Source: Massilia sp. IC2-477 (GTDB lineage Bacteria > Pseudomonadota > Gammaproteobacteria > Burkholderiales > Burkholderiaceae_D). Taken from it: a stretch of DNA of 64,000 nucleotides. A program made the position numbers and the translations under genes. Below are positions 8,230 to 17,460 of the stretch, piece after piece. Position 1 is the stretch's first letter. Each line of letters opens with the position of its first letter. The stretch spans positions 434,001-498,000 of the forward strand of contig NZ_JAJFEQ010000003.1 in the NCBI RefSeq assembly GCF_020707265.1. Direction: 5' to 3'. The notes under the pieces were generated by a model. That model searched no databases. It saw nothing but the letters and a program-made list of their open reading frames with translations, and was not told the origin of the DNA.

Positions 8230-9288
8230 CTAGACGTCGAGCGCGTCGAGGTGGTAGGGCATGTGCTGAAAGCTGAGCACCGGGCCGCCGGCGGCGCCAT
8301 GGCGCACATCTTCGCCGAGCGCGTCGAGCTTCATCTCGACCAGCAGGTCGGCGCCGCCCAGGCCATTGGCGGCCGCATTCACGACCATGCCGCAAGGCTG
8401 GCCGGGGTCAAGCATCGAGAATACCTCGTCACCGGCGCGGGCGGCCGGGTTGGCCACCGTGGCCAGCGCCGTGCGGCGCTTGAGCTTGCCCAGGTACTGG
8501 CTGCGCGCGACGATTTCCTGGCCCGGGTAGCAGCCCTTCTTGAAATTGACGCCGCCCAGCAGCTCGAGGTTCACCATCTGCGGCACGAACTGTTCCTGGG
8601 TGGCGGCGGTCACCTGCGGCACGCCGGCGTGGATGGACGCCAGTTGCCAGGCCTGGTTGCCGCCCAGCGCGAGTTCGCCGGCGAGACCCGGCAGCGCAGC
8701 GGTCGCCGTCTCGGCATCGGTCAGCCAGAGGTAGCGCGGCGCGCCGAAGACGTCGGCCAGGCGGATCACGGTGCCGGATTGGCCGTCGACTTTGCCGTAA
8801 GCTGCGTCCGGCAGTTGCGCCACGTGGCGGCGCAGGGCTGTCTCGCCCTTGGCGCCGCCGATGCCGAGCACGGCCGCGAAGGGCGCTTCGTCGGTGGCGT
8901 CGCGCAGCTTGGCCTTGGCGCGCAGCACGAACATCGTCAGGCGCTTCTGCAGCGGCGGCTGGATCGTACGCGGCAGTTGCAGGTACACTGCGTCAGCGTC
9001 GCGCCAGTACAGGAAGGTTGCCTGCAGGCGGCCCTTGGGAGTGCAGTAGCCGGCCAGGCGCGCTTCGCCGAGGCCGAGGTGCTCGACGTCGTTGGTGAGC
9101 TGGTTGTGCAGGAAGCTGGCGGCATCGTCTCCCGCAACGGCAATGATGCCGAGGTCGGTGACGGGGGCCAAGAAGCCGTCGGCCAGTTCGGCGGCGGTCA
9201 ATGCGCGGCCGAAATCTTCCACTTGGGCGGCTTCGTCAATATGGAAGCGGGCGCCCATCGAGGAAAGGGTATCTGTCCAGTTACTCAT
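8230..9288 (-). CDS. ygfZ: YgfZ folate-binding protein for Fe-S cluster enzymes
   Basis: 352 residues of the GcvT-like fold with the diagnostic C-terminal-half motif KGCYPGQEIVAR, including its conserved Cys. YgfZ supports assembly or repair of certain [4Fe-4S] enzymes, such as the radical-SAM MiaB, using tetrahydrofolate. The earlier segment VTDLGIIAVAGDDAASFLHNQLTNDV is also typical. It is the first gene of the ygfZ-DUF4936-NRDE operon and is divergent from mltG, with about 120 bases between the two starts holding both promoters. The assignment is secure. Confidence 0.92.
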   Translation of the reverse strand: MSNWTDTLSSMGARFHIDEAAQVEDFGRALTAAELADGFLAPVTDLGIIAVAGDDAASFLHNQLTNDVEHLGLGEARLAGYCTPKGRLQATFLYWRDADAVYLQLPRTIQPPLQKRLTMFVLRAKAKLRDATDEAPFAAVLGIGGAKGETALRRHVAQLPDAAYGKVDGQSGTVIRLADVFGAPRYLWLTDAETATAALPGLAGELALGGNQAWQLASIHAGVPQVTAATQEQFVPQMVNLELLGGVNFKKGCYPGQEIVARSQYLGKLKRRTALATVANPAARAGDEVFSMLDPGQPCGMVVNAAANGLGGADLLVEMKLDALGEDVRHGAAGGPVLSFQHMPYHLDALDV

Positions 9289-9411
9289 AATCCCGTTAGT
9301 ATTAGCAATTCAGTAGCAAATAAGCTTTATCATTACGGGCTCATTATAAAGATGTCGGCAAAATCGCGCCGAGGTGGGCAAAACCCACGGCGAAAACCAA
9401 AACAAGAACCC

Positions 9412-10410
9412 ATGGCATTCATCAAAAAATTAGTGGTCACCGGCGTCATCGTCTCGATCGCCGCAGTCGCCGGCTTTTCATACTGGGCCAAAAGCCCGCT
9501 GACGACAGACGGTCCGGCAATCGACTTCACCATCGACCCGGGCGTCGGCGTCGGCGTGGCCACCCAGCAGATGGTCAAGGCCGGCGTGCCGGTCAATCCG
9601 CAGCTGTTCAACATCCTGGCCCGCGTCACGGGCGAAGCCGGGCGGATCAAGGCCGGCAGCTACGAGCTCAAGCCGAACACCACGCCGCGCAACCTGTTGC
9701 GCCAGCTGGTGCGCGGCGAATTCGCGCAGGAAGCCGTCACCATCGTCGAAGGCTGGACCTTCAAGCAGATGCGCACCGCCCTCGCGGCCCACGAGCGCCT
9801 GCGTCACGACACCGTCAAGCTCTCGGACGACGAGCTGATGAAGAAGATTTCGAGCGAGTACACCAATCCGGAAGGCCTGTTCTTCCCGGATACCTACCTG
9901 TTCGCCAAGGGCTCCTCCGAGCTGGCCATCTACAAGCAGGCCCACCAGGCCATGCTGAACCACCTGAAGGCTGCCTGGGAAACGCGCGATCCGAGCCTGC
10001 CGTACAAGAACCCGTACGAGGCCTTGATCATGGCGTCGATCATCGAAAAGGAAACCGGGCAGAAGAGCGAGCGCGGCATGATCGCCGGCGTGTTCGTCAA
10101 CCGCCTGCGTACCGGCATGATGCTGCAGACCGACCCGGCCGTGATCTACGGCATGGGCGAGCGCTTCGGCGGCGACATCCGCAAGAAGGACCTGCAGACC
10201 GACACCCCGTACAATACCTATACCCGCACCGGCCTGCCGCCCACGCCGATTTCGCTGCCGGGCGTGCAGTCGCTGGCGGCGGCGCTGGCGCCGGCCAAGA
10301 CCCAGGCGCTGTATTTCGTGTCGCGCGGCGACGGCACCAGCCATTTCTCGGAGAACCTGAACGAGCACAACCGTGCAGTCAACCAGTATCAGCGGCGGAC
10401 GGGCAAATGA
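9412..10410 (+). CDS. mltG: Endolytic transglycosylase MltG
   Basis: 332 residues: one N-terminal transmembrane helix (about 7-25), a LysM-like region, then the YceG catalytic domain with the active-site stretch [11 protein letters not shown] (205-215), [12 protein letters not shown] and [10 protein letters not shown]. MltG cuts nascent glycan strands at the inner membrane and sets their length. The ATG at 9412 places the helix at the N-terminus. An alternative ATG at 9352 would add twenty basic residues, but a TATAAA-like box (9344-9349) sits too close to it. The stop overlaps the tmk start (ATGA), beginning the conserved mltG-tmk-holB-pilZ operon. Confidence 0.92.
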   Translation: MAFIKKLVVTGVIVSIAAVAGFSYWAKSPLTTDGPAIDFTIDPGVGVGVATQQMVKAGVPVNPQLFNILARVTGEAGRIKAGSYELKPNTTPRNLLRQLVRGEFAQEAVTIVEGWTFKQMRTALAAHERLRHDTVKLSDDELMKKISSEYTNPEGLFFPDTYLFAKGSSELAIYKQAHQAMLNHLKAAWETRDPSLPYKNPYEALIMASIIEKETGQKSERGMIAGVFVNRLRTGMMLQTDPAVIYGMGERFGGDIRKKDLQTDTPYNTYTRTGLPPTPISLPGVQSLAAALAPAKTQALYFVSRGDGTSHFSENLNEHNRAVNQYQRRTGK

Positions 10411-11036
10411 CGCAAGGCGGTAGGGAAGTGCAAGGCAAGTTCATCACCTTCGAAGGCATCGACGGGGCCGGCAAATCGACCCACATCGGCTTCGTCGCCG
10501 AGTTCCTGGCGTCGCGCGGCAAGACCGTGGTGTCGTCGCGCGAACCGGGCGGCACGCCGCTGGGCGAAAAGCTGCGCGAACTGCTGCTCCACGAGAAGAT
10601 GCACCTGGAAACCGAAGCCCTGCTGATGTTCGCCAGCCGCCGTGAGCACATGGCGCAAGTCATCGAGCCGGCCCTGGGGCGCGGCGACTGGGTACTGTCG
10701 GACCGGTTCACGGACGCCAGCTTCGCCTACCAGAGCGGCGGCCGGGGCCTGGACCGCAGCCGGCTGGAAGCGCTGGAACACTGGGTGCATCCGAAGCTGC
10801 AGCCGGACCTGACCCTGCTGTTCGACGTGCCGCTGGAGGTGGCCCGCGAGCGCCTGGACGCCACCCGCACCCTCGACAAGTTCGAGCGCGAGCAGGCGGC
10901 GTTCTTCGAGAAATGCCGTAACGAATACCTGCGCCGCGCGGCGCAATTCCCCGAGCGCATCGTGGTGGTGGATTCGACCCAGACCATCGAGGCCATCCAG
11001 GTGCGCTTGGCTGAAGTGTTGGAGAAATTGTTGTGA
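10407..11036 (+). CDS. tmk: Thymidylate kinase
   Basis: 209 residues with the P-loop GIDGAGKST, the DRx motif [17 protein letters not shown], and the LID region near [14 protein letters not shown]. It phosphorylates dTMP to dTDP in DNA precursor synthesis. The N-terminus is about eight residues longer than in E. coli, and the ATG overlaps the mltG stop by four bases, indicating coupling. It is followed by holB, again with an overlap, as in most beta- and gammaproteobacteria. Confidence 0.95.
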   Translation: MTQGGREVQGKFITFEGIDGAGKSTHIGFVAEFLASRGKTVVSSREPGGTPLGEKLRELLLHEKMHLETEALLMFASRREHMAQVIEPALGRGDWVLSDRFTDASFAYQSGGRGLDRSRLEALEHWVHPKLQPDLTLLFDVPLEVARERLDATRTLDKFEREQAAFFEKCRNEYLRRAAQFPERIVVVDSTQTIEAIQVRLAEVLEKLL

Positions 11037-12058
11037 CGATGTACCCCTGGCAGCAAACGGCGTGGGAGCGCCTGCAGCAGATGCGCGAACGACTGCCGCA
11101 CGCCATCCTGTTCCACGGCCCGCTTGGGGTCGGCAAGGCCGATTTCATGGAGACCTTTGCCCAGGCTCTGCTGTGCGAGAACGTGCGCCCCGACGGCCAC
11201 GCCTGCAACGCATGCGCGTCCTGTGGCTGGTTCTTGCAGAACAACCACCCGGACTACCGCCGCGTGCGGCCGGAGGCGCTGGAAGACGATCCGGCAGGTG
11301 AGGTCGAGGAGGGCGGCGAGACCGCCACCAAGGCCAAGTCGACCAAGGCGCCGTCGAAAGAAATCAAGATCGAGCAGGTGCGCGCACTGGGCGACTTCAT
11401 GAACATCTCGACCCACCGCCAGGGCCTGCGCGTGGTGGTGCTGTATCCGGCGGAAGCGCTGAATATGCCGGCCTCGAATGCGCTGCTCAAGACCCTGGAA
11501 GAACCGCCGCCGGGCACTGTGTTCCTGCTGGCCTCGAACAGCCTGGACCGCCTCCTGCCGACCATCCTGTCGCGCTGCCGCAAGTTCGCGCTGCCGATGC
11601 CGGCCCACGACGAGGCGCTGGCCTGGCTCAAGGCCCAGGGTGTGCAGGATGCCGACAGCTGGCTGCGCGAGCAGGGCGGCGCGCCGCTCGCCGCGCTGGC
11701 GGAGGCGGAAGCCGGCAGCCGCGAAGAGATGGATGTGCTGCTGCACTTCCTGGCCAATCCGAGCGTCGAGGGCTCCTTGCGCGCGGCCGAGAAGCTGGCC
11801 AAGGCGCAGTTGTCGGCGCTGGTCGCCTGGCAGCAGCGCTGGCTGTACGATGTGCTGTCGGTGAAGCTGTCCGGCCGAATCCGCTATTATCCGCGCTATC
11901 AGAAGGAGCTTGCCGGACTGGCGGGCAGGGTAGCGACCGGCAATCTGAACCGGGCGATCAAGGCCGCCAACGAGCGCCGCGCCGTCGCCGACCATCCCCT
12001 TTCGGCGAAATTGTTTGTCGAAGATATGTTGCTTGAGTACACTTCGTGCTGTGCATGA
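11033..12058 (+). CDS. holB: DNA polymerase III subunit delta prime
   Basis: 341 residues of the AAA+ clamp-loader family: Walker A-like [10 protein letters not shown], the zinc ribbon [10 protein letters not shown], the sensor region [20 protein letters not shown], and the SRC motif [11 protein letters not shown]. It is the stator of the clamp-loading complex. A GTG start overlaps the tmk stop; an ATG six bases later is the alternative. A Lys/Glu-rich linker (about 85-115) is longer than in E. coli. pilZ follows after ten bases. Confidence 0.93.
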   Translation: MTMYPWQQTAWERLQQMRERLPHAILFHGPLGVGKADFMETFAQALLCENVRPDGHACNACASCGWFLQNNHPDYRRVRPEALEDDPAGEVEEGGETATKAKSTKAPSKEIKIEQVRALGDFMNISTHRQGLRVVVLYPAEALNMPASNALLKTLEEPPPGTVFLLASNSLDRLLPTILSRCRKFALPMPAHDEALAWLKAQGVQDADSWLREQGGAPLAALAEAEAGSREEMDVLLHFLANPSVEGSLRAAEKLAKAQLSALVAWQQRWLYDVLSVKLSGRIRYYPRYQKELAGLAGRVATGNLNRAIKAANERRAVADHPLSAKLFVEDMLLEYTSCCA

Positions 12059-12068
12059 AAGGAAACCG

Positions 12069-12455
12069 ATGAGCGCCACCCCCGGAGAGCAGCAGGGAAC
12101 GGCGGCCCCGCAGCCGCCGCGGCCGTCCGTGCTGTCGCTGGCGATCAAGGAAAAGGCCGCGCTGTACGCCGCCTACATGCCCTTCCTGAAGAACGGCGGC
12201 ATGTTCGTGCCGACCACCAAACCTTATAAAATCGGCGACGAAATCTACCTGATCCTGTCGCTGATGGACGACCCCAACAAATACCCGATCGCCGGCAAGG
12301 TGGCCTGGATCACCCCGGCTGGCGCGAACAACAGCAAGGCGCAGGGCATCGGCGTGCACTTCCCGGCGGACGAAGCCGGCCAGCGCGCCAAGCTGAGGAT
12401 CGAAGAAATCCTCGGCGCTGCACTGCGCTCCTCGCGCGCCACGCATACCCTCTAG
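12069..12455 (+). CDS. pilZ: PilZ domain protein (type IV pilus-linked)
   Basis: 128 residues with the compact PilZ barrel: KEKAALYAAYMPFLKNGGMFVPT, then GDEIYLILSLMDD, GKVAWITP and GIGVHF. The RxxxR c-di-GMP-binding motif of canonical PilZ domains is absent. This matches the prototype P. aeruginosa PilZ, which acts in pilus assembly and does not bind c-di-GMP. AAGGAAA lies before the ATG. Its place after holB is the standard location for pilZ and suggests the organism makes type IV pili encoded elsewhere. Confidence 0.9.
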   Translation: MSATPGEQQGTAAPQPPRPSVLSLAIKEKAALYAAYMPFLKNGGMFVPTTKPYKIGDEIYLILSLMDDPNKYPIAGKVAWITPAGANNSKAQGIGVHFPADEAGQRAKLRIEEILGAALRSSRATHTL

Positions 12456-12503
12456 TTCAGTTTTCCTTACCTTTGCTGACTTTGGATCAGCCTCGCTTAA
12501 TCT

Positions 12504-13022
12504 ATGCCGTCCTACGTCCACCGCCTTGCCACCCGCGACGACCTGCCGGTCATCGTCGATATCTACAATTCCACCATCGCTTCGCGTGAAGTGACCGCCG
12601 ACACCGAACCGATCACGGTGCAGTCGCGCGAAGCCTGGTTTGCCGACCATACGCCAGAGCGCCGGCCGCTGTGGGTGATCCATTCTGCTGAGGATACTGC
12701 TGAGCAGCCGGAAGTATTGGGCTGGCTGTCCTACTCGAATTTTTACGGCCGCCCGGCCTATTCGGGGACGGCCGAGGTGTCGATCTACATCGCGGAACAG
12801 GCGCGTGGCAAAGGCATCGGGCGCTATTGCCTGGAGCTGGCCATTGCGCATGCGCCGAAGGTAAACGTGCATACGCTGCTGGGCTTCATCTTCGGCCACA
12901 ATGCGCCGAGCCTGGCGCTGTTCGGACAATACGGCTTCGAGAAGTGGGCGCATTTCCCACGCGTCGCGAACCTGGATGGCATCGAGCGCGATCTGATCAT
13001 CCTCGGGAAGCGGGTCGCTTGA
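12504..13022 (+). CDS. GNAT N-acetyltransferase, phosphinothricin/methionine sulfoximine type
   Basis: 172 residues with the acetyl-CoA motif A region VSIYIAEQARGKGIGRYCLELAI (the R/QxxGxG/A pattern is RGKGIG) and the ending LFGQYGFEKWAHFPRVANLDGIERDLIILGKRV typical of the PAT/Bar/YncA branch. These enzymes acetylate glutamine-synthetase inhibitors such as phosphinothricin or methionine sulfoximine, or sometimes only related amino acids. The natural substrate is not known. It stands alone, 48 bases after pilZ, and is convergent with the CorA-like gene. Confidence 0.87.
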   Translation: MPSYVHRLATRDDLPVIVDIYNSTIASREVTADTEPITVQSREAWFADHTPERRPLWVIHSAEDTAEQPEVLGWLSYSNFYGRPAYSGTAEVSIYIAEQARGKGIGRYCLELAIAHAPKVNVHTLLGFIFGHNAPSLALFGQYGFEKWAHFPRVANLDGIERDLIILGKRVA

Positions 13023-13028
13023 CTCCGT

Positions 13029-14045
13029 TCAGCGCTGCCGCTGCAGCCTCAGCAGGACCCAGGCGACGAGGGCACTGAAGCCGCCGATCAGGCCGAGTAC
13101 GATCAGGAACCCGTGCGGGTGTTCGGCCAGCGGCACCCCGCCCACGTTCATCCCCATCAGGCCGGCGACGATATTGATCGGCAGGGCCATGACGGTCACG
13201 ATGGTCAGGAGGAAGAGGCTGCGGTTGTTGTCTTCGTTGACGCCAGCGGCAATCTCCTCCTGCAGCAGCTTGATCCGTTCCTGCAGAGCGCTCATGTCGC
13301 TCAGCACCACGTCGAATTCTTCGGTCGCCTGGCGCAGGTCCTGCAGGTCGTGCGCGGTGATCCACAGCGGTGGACGCTGCAGCAGGCGGAACACGGCCGC
13401 CGGCTCCGGCGCCAGCAGGCGGCGCAGCCGTACCAGGACGCGCCGCAGGGCGCCCAAGTCTTCGCGCTTGCGGGTGGGGCGACCGGACAACAACTGGTCC
13501 TCGATCACGTCGGCCCGGGCCACCGCTTCACGCACGATGTTGACCAGTACCTCGGCCTGGTCGCGCAGCAGGTGCACCAGCAACTGGATTGGACTGTCTA
13601 AGGTTTCGCCCTGCCGCAGTGCCTGGCGCAGGCGTTCGATCGATTCCAGCGGCTTGCGACGCGCGCTGAAGACGCCGTAGGGCGTTACGTGCACCCACAG
13701 CGTCGAGATGTCGGCGTCGTCCAGCGTGAAGTTGTGCAGCACGTCATTGACGACCGCGATCAGGGCATCGTCGGCCGCCTCGATGCGGGTCGAGCGCGAG
13801 CCCTGGTGCAGGGCGGCGAAGAATTCCTCGGGCAGCCCCGCCTGGGTGCGCAGCCAGCGCTCGCTGGCCGAGTTCGACAGATTGAAATGCATCCAGATGA
13901 ATTGCGAGGGCGGCCGCCGCGCCAGCCATTCCATGGCTTCAACCGTACCAATGGGAACCGCCGGCGCCGCCGGCGCCATCAGGTAGCCCCATACCAGCCC
14001 GGAATCGTCCGATCCGTAGTTGAAGTTCTCGATTGCCATGCGCAT
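13029..14045 (-). CDS. CorA/ZntB-like divalent cation transporter
   Basis: 338 residues: a long soluble N-terminal domain with predicted coiled-coil helices and two C-terminal transmembrane helices. The first helix ends in the pore signature as GLMGMNVGG, the GMN motif of the CorA superfamily. The overall sequence (GYLMAP near the N-terminus, WxHFNLS) is closer to the ZntB zinc transporter branch than to Mg-CorA. Direction of transport and metal are therefore open. Convergent with the GNAT gene and divergent from tatD, with about 80 bases between the starts. Confidence 0.85.
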   Translation of the reverse strand: MRMAIENFNYGSDDSGLVWGYLMAPAAPAVPIGTVEAMEWLARRPPSQFIWMHFNLSNSASERWLRTQAGLPEEFFAALHQGSRSTRIEAADDALIAVVNDVLHNFTLDDADISTLWVHVTPYGVFSARRKPLESIERLRQALRQGETLDSPIQLLVHLLRDQAEVLVNIVREAVARADVIEDQLLSGRPTRKREDLGALRRVLVRLRRLLAPEPAAVFRLLQRPPLWITAHDLQDLRQATEEFDVVLSDMSALQERIKLLQEEIAAGVNEDNNRSLFLLTIVTVMALPINIVAGLMGMNVGGVPLAEHPHGFLIVLGLIGGFSALVAWVLLRLQRQR

Positions 14046-14124
14046 CCCGTCCAGTGGTCCTTAGGATATTGTAGAGCAAGCACCGGCAGCGACGGACCGG
14101 AGCCGACTGGATTAAAATGACGGG

Positions 14125-14907
14125 ATGTTTATCGATTCCCACTGCCACATCAATTTCCCGGAGCTGGCTGCCCGGATGCCCGAGATCCTGGCCAAGATGG
14201 CCGAGAACAAGGTGACGCACGCGCTGTGCGTTTCCGTCGACCTGCCGGACTTTCCGCAGGTGCGCGCCCTCGCTGAAGAACACCCCCACATCTTTGCTTC
14301 CGTCGGCGTCCACCCCGACTACGAAGACACGCCCGAACCCACCGTCCAGCAGCTGGTCGAGCTGGCCAACCACCCGAAGATCGTCGCCATCGGCGAAACC
14401 GGTCTCGACTATTACCGCCTCGAGGGCGACCTCGAATGGCAGCGCGAGCGCTTCCGTACTCACATCCGCGCCTCGCGTGAAACGCGCAAACCCCTGATCA
14501 TCCATACTCGCGCCGCCTCCGCCGACACCATCCGCATCATGAAGGAAGAGGGCGCCGGCACCGAGGCGGGCGGCGTGGCCGGCGTCATGCACTGCTTTAC
14601 CGAATCGCTGGAGGTTGCCCAGGCCGCCATGGAGCAGGGCTTCTACATCTCGTTCTCCGGCATCGTCACCTTCAAGAGCGCCAAGGAGCTGCAGGAAGTC
14701 GCGAAGGCCGTTCCGCTAGAACGCATGCTGATCGAGACCGATTCGCCCTACCTGGCGCCGGTACCCTTCCGCGGCAAGATGAACGAGCCGGGCTATGTGG
14801 CCCACGTGGGCGAATTCATCGCCAACCTGAAGGGCGTGTCGCTGCGCGACGTCGCCGCGCAGACCAGCGAGAACTTCTTCAACCTGTTCCAGACCGCGAA
14901 AGCCTGA
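14125..14907 (+). CDS. tatD: TatD family metal-dependent hydrolase
   Basis: 260 residues starting MFIDSHCHINF, the HxH metal site, followed by GETGLDYYR, the distal histidines IHTRAA and MHCFTE, and ETDSPYLAP. Family members are Mg-dependent 3'-5' DNases/RNases, and some act as D-aminoacyl-tRNA deacylases. The neighbourhood after mltG-tmk-holB-pilZ matches the YcfH branch, interrupted here by the GNAT and CorA-like genes. An ankyrin gene follows two bases after its stop. Confidence 0.93.
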   Translation: MFIDSHCHINFPELAARMPEILAKMAENKVTHALCVSVDLPDFPQVRALAEEHPHIFASVGVHPDYEDTPEPTVQQLVELANHPKIVAIGETGLDYYRLEGDLEWQRERFRTHIRASRETRKPLIIHTRAASADTIRIMKEEGAGTEAGGVAGVMHCFTESLEVAQAAMEQGFYISFSGIVTFKSAKELQEVAKAVPLERMLIETDSPYLAPVPFRGKMNEPGYVAHVGEFIANLKGVSLRDVAAQTSENFFNLFQTAKA

Positions 14908-14909
14908 CT

Positions 14910-15563
14910 ATGCTTCTCATCCGCCGCGCCATCCTCGTCGTATCCGTATTGACCTCCGGCGTGGCGACAGCTGCCACGCCGCAGCAGATCGCGGATTTCT
15001 TCCGTGCGGTGCAGGTCGATAACGTCTCGGCCGTCAAGGGGATGGTCGGCAAGGAAGTCAACGCCAACGAGATCAACCCGGTGGGCGGCGAGCCGGCACT
15101 GGTGCTGGCGGTGCGCGAGGGTTCGATGCGGGTGTTCGATGCGCTGCTCGCCCATCCGGGCACCGACCTGGAAGCAAAGGCGATGAACGGCAACACGGCG
15201 CTGATGATGGCCGCCTTCAAGAACAACCGGCGCGCCGCCGAGGCGCTGCTGGCCAAGGGCGCGCAGGTCAACCGCGCCGGCTGGACGCCGTTACACTACG
15301 CGGCCGCCGCCGGCAGCGAGGACATCGCGCGCCTCCTGATTGCCCGCAAGGCGAAGCTGGATGCGGTCTCGCCGCGTGAAAGCGGCGCCTACACGCCCCT
15401 GATGATGGCGGCGCGCGAAGGCCAGCCCGCTGTGGTCCGGCTGCTGCTGGAGGGGGGCGCCAATCCGCAGCTCAAGAACACGGAGGGCCTGACTGCGGCC
15501 CAGATCGCGGAGCGCGCCGGCCAGACCGACATCGCCGCAAGCATTACTTCCTTCAAACGCTGA
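14910..15563 (+). CDS. Ankyrin-repeat protein, exported
   Basis: 217 residues: an N-terminal signal peptide (MLLIRRAILVVSVLTSGVATA, likely cut after TA) then four to five ankyrin repeats, recognisable as GNTALMMAAFKNNRRAAEALLAKGA, GWTPLHYAAAAGSEDIARLLIARKA and YTPLMMAAREGQPAVVRLLLEGGA. This suggests a periplasmic protein-binding scaffold. It begins two bases after tatD and must share its transcript. This tatD-ankyrin pairing is common in Oxalobacteraceae as far as I recall. The partner is unknown. Confidence 0.87.
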   Translation: MLLIRRAILVVSVLTSGVATAATPQQIADFFRAVQVDNVSAVKGMVGKEVNANEINPVGGEPALVLAVREGSMRVFDALLAHPGTDLEAKAMNGNTALMMAAFKNNRRAAEALLAKGAQVNRAGWTPLHYAAAAGSEDIARLLIARKAKLDAVSPRESGAYTPLMMAAREGQPAVVRLLLEGGANPQLKNTEGLTAAQIAERAGQTDIAASITSFKR

Positions 15564-15680
15564 CGTTTTTTGCATTTCCTGTGGGAACTGGACGGTAAAC
15601 ACCCTCCAGCTCGACGCATGGGCGCCGTGCATCCTTGGCCATAATGGCTTCACTGTACAACTTGTACGTCGAGGATACCG

Positions 15681-16595
15681 ATGCTGAACGAACGCGAAAT
15701 CGAAAGCTGCTACCTGGGGCAGTTCATTCCAGTCCACTACCATCACAACATGCTGATGGACCAGAACAGGATGCACAGCTTCAAGTCTGCCATCCATTAT
15801 GCGGTGAAACCTGGCGCCAAGGTGCTGGAACTGGGTGGCGGGACGGGCGTCCTGTCCTTCTTCGCGGCTCAGCAGGCGGCGAAGGTCTATTGCGTTGAAT
15901 TCAATCCCGACATGGTGCGTGAGGCGCGCAAGTTCCTGGCGGTGAATCCCAACGGCCACAAGGTCGAGGTGATCCACGCCGACGCCTTCGACTACCTGCC
16001 GCCCGAGCCGGTGGACGTCGTGATCTGCGAAATGATCCACGTCGCCATGCTCCGCGAGAAGCAGGTCGAGGTGATCGAATCCTTCAAGCGCCGCTATCTG
16101 GCCAAGTTCGGCGGCCCGCTGCCGGTGTTCCTGCCGGAAGCCGTGATCATGGCGGCCCAGCCGATCCAGCAGGAATACGATTTCGAGGGTTTCTACGCCC
16201 CGATCGTCCAGTTCCAGGAAACCGGCGTGGTCTACCCGGGCACCGTCGAGCTCGGCCAGCCGGCCGTGTACAGCCTGATCGACTTCAGCCAGCCGGTCGA
16301 CAATGTGTTCGCCTGGGAAGGCGGGATCGTGGCGGAGAAGAGCGGCATGCTCAATGCGATGCGTTTCATCACCAAGAACGTGCTGGCGATCGTGCAGGAA
16401 GAGTCGAACACGATCGACTGGCTGAACCACTACATGACGCTGCCGCTGGCCCAGCCGGTGAAGGTGGAGGCGGGCGACCTGGTGCACGTGGCCTTCCAGT
16501 ACCGCGCGGGCGGGTCGATTCCGTCGCTGCAGGCTTCGCTGCGCGCGCAGGTCGTGAACCAACGCGTCACGGAGCAGGTCGCGGCCTTCGCCTGA
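15681..16595 (+). CDS. PRMT-like SAM-dependent methyltransferase
   Basis: 304 residues with a Rossmann SAM site VLELGGGTGVLSFFAA (48-63) and an acidic end of strand 2 (VEF, 72-74). The order of motifs follows protein arginine methyltransferases: an N-terminal HHNMLMDQNRMHSF resembling the PRMT YExMLxDxxR helix, then two glutamates E117 and E126 spaced exactly as in the PRMT double-E loop, and a C-terminal beta-barrel-like half with NHYMTLPLAQPVKVEAGD where PRMTs have the THW loop and a PLTVKKGD-type strand. Substrate unknown. It could also be a small-molecule methyltransferase. It stands alone between the ankyrin gene and a degenerate REP. Confidence 0.75.
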   Translation: MLNEREIESCYLGQFIPVHYHHNMLMDQNRMHSFKSAIHYAVKPGAKVLELGGGTGVLSFFAAQQAAKVYCVEFNPDMVREARKFLAVNPNGHKVEVIHADAFDYLPPEPVDVVICEMIHVAMLREKQVEVIESFKRRYLAKFGGPLPVFLPEAVIMAAQPIQQEYDFEGFYAPIVQFQETGVVYPGTVELGQPAVYSLIDFSQPVDNVFAWEGGIVAEKSGMLNAMRFITKNVLAIVQEESNTIDWLNHYMTLPLAQPVKVEAGDLVHVAFQYRAGGSIPSLQASLRAQVVNQRVTEQVAAFA

Positions 16596-16602
16596 TGCCT
16601 CC

Positions 16603-16634
16603 GCAGGTGGGCGGATTTCGCGCCGCTCACCCTG
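16603..16634. repeat. Degenerate REP-like hairpin
   Basis: GCAGGTGGGCGG pairs imperfectly with CCGCTCACCCTGC across a short loop. The core matches the REP unit seen at 5143 and 19821 with several changes. It lies just after the methyltransferase stop. Confidence 0.5.
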
Positions 16635-16746
16635 CAAATTTCCCCGTCCACCCCGCCTTTTGCCCCGTCCGTCGCACACGGATTGTCGCTCCCGTCCCGG
16701 TAACTTACAGTTCTCCTACCCCTTACCACCCAAAGGAACGAGAACA

Positions 16747-16947
16747 ATGTTAGGTTTCCTGCTATGGTTGCTGCTGCTGTTCCTGTGCTGGCCCATCGCC
16801 CTGCTGGCCCTGGTGCTGTACCCGCTGGTGTGGCTGCTTCTGCTGCCGTTCCGGCTGCTCGGTGTCGGCGTCGAGGCCGTGTTCGAACTGTTGCGCGCCA
16901 TTGTGATGTTGCCCGCGCGCATACTCGGGGCATCGCCCGGCCGCTGA
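16747..16947 (+). CDS. Small hydrophobic membrane protein
   Basis: 66 residues, almost entirely Leu/Val/Trp rich through residue 40 (MLGFLLWLLLLFLCWPIALL and onward), giving one long or two short membrane helices followed by an amphipathic tail VFELLRAIVMLPARIL. AAAGGAACGAG six bases before the ATG is a clear ribosome site; an upstream in-frame ATG would prepend an implausible polar stretch. No family is recognised. The spacing from neighbours suggests its own promoter. Confidence 0.65.
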   Translation: MLGFLLWLLLLFLCWPIALLALVLYPLVWLLLLPFRLLGVGVEAVFELLRAIVMLPARILGASPGR

Positions 16948-17009
16948 GTGCGCGGCTGAGTGTGGGTCAATTAACAGACGACAGCGCCTTAATCTTTTCT
17001 ACTGTGGGT

Positions 17010-17033
17010 GCCCGCTTTCATCGGGAAAGCGGG
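17010..17033. terminator. Stem-loop between two small genes
   Basis: A nine-base-pair stem GCCCGCTTT/AAAGCGGGC has a six-base loop. It could end transcription of the small membrane protein gene or act in the leader of the next gene, whose ATG is 22 bases after the stem. Only a short T run follows. Confidence 0.5.
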
Positions 17034-17054
17034 CTTTGACTTGAGGAAACGACT

Positions 17055-17282
17055 ATGCGCTTGGATATTTACCGCAGACCAGAAAACGACGGCAAACTGT
17101 CCTACCTGGCGGTGCCGGAAGCACGCAACATCCCTGAAGAAGCCACCAACACCGACTGGGAAATCGAAGTCCGTGCCATCGAGGTGGCGGACGATGCCGA
17201 CGAACTGGAAGACTACGACCTGCAGAACGTGGCCGGCCAGATCAGCGAAAAAGGGTATGCGATCACCTCGGTCCAGCACTGA
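17055..17282 (+). CDS. DUF6139-like small acidic protein
   Basis: 75 residues: MRLDIYRRPENDGKLSYLAVPEARNIPEEA, then a very acidic segment and a C-terminal GYAITSVQH. It resembles what I recall as DUF6139, a small soluble family restricted to Burkholderiales with no known role. GAGGAAAC precedes the ATG. It is flanked by two strong hairpins (17010 and 17290), so it is probably transcribed as a short independent message. Confidence 0.75.
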   Translation: MRLDIYRRPENDGKLSYLAVPEARNIPEEATNTDWEIEVRAIEVADDADELEDYDLQNVAGQISEKGYAITSVQH

Positions 17283-17289
17283 GTTTCTC

Positions 17290-17315
17290 TCAGTCCGGCA
17301 GCCTCGCCGGACTGA
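17290..17315 (+). terminator. Strong hairpin after the DUF6139-like gene
   Basis: A perfect ten-base-pair stem TCAGTCCGGC/GCCGGACTGA has a six-base loop and starts eight bases after the stop codon. No T run follows, so it may be a transcript-stabilising 3' end or a weak intrinsic terminator. Confidence 0.6.
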
Positions 17316-17460
17316 AGTATCGACCCCGCGCCGGCGCGCGCACCGCGCTTAGCCGGCGCAACATGGTTCCACGGAATAACGACCCCGCCTTCGACGGCTG
17401 AGTGGCCGTTGTGGTATCCTGCGTCCCTTATCAGGCAAGCCAGCAAGGACGGAGGACGTA

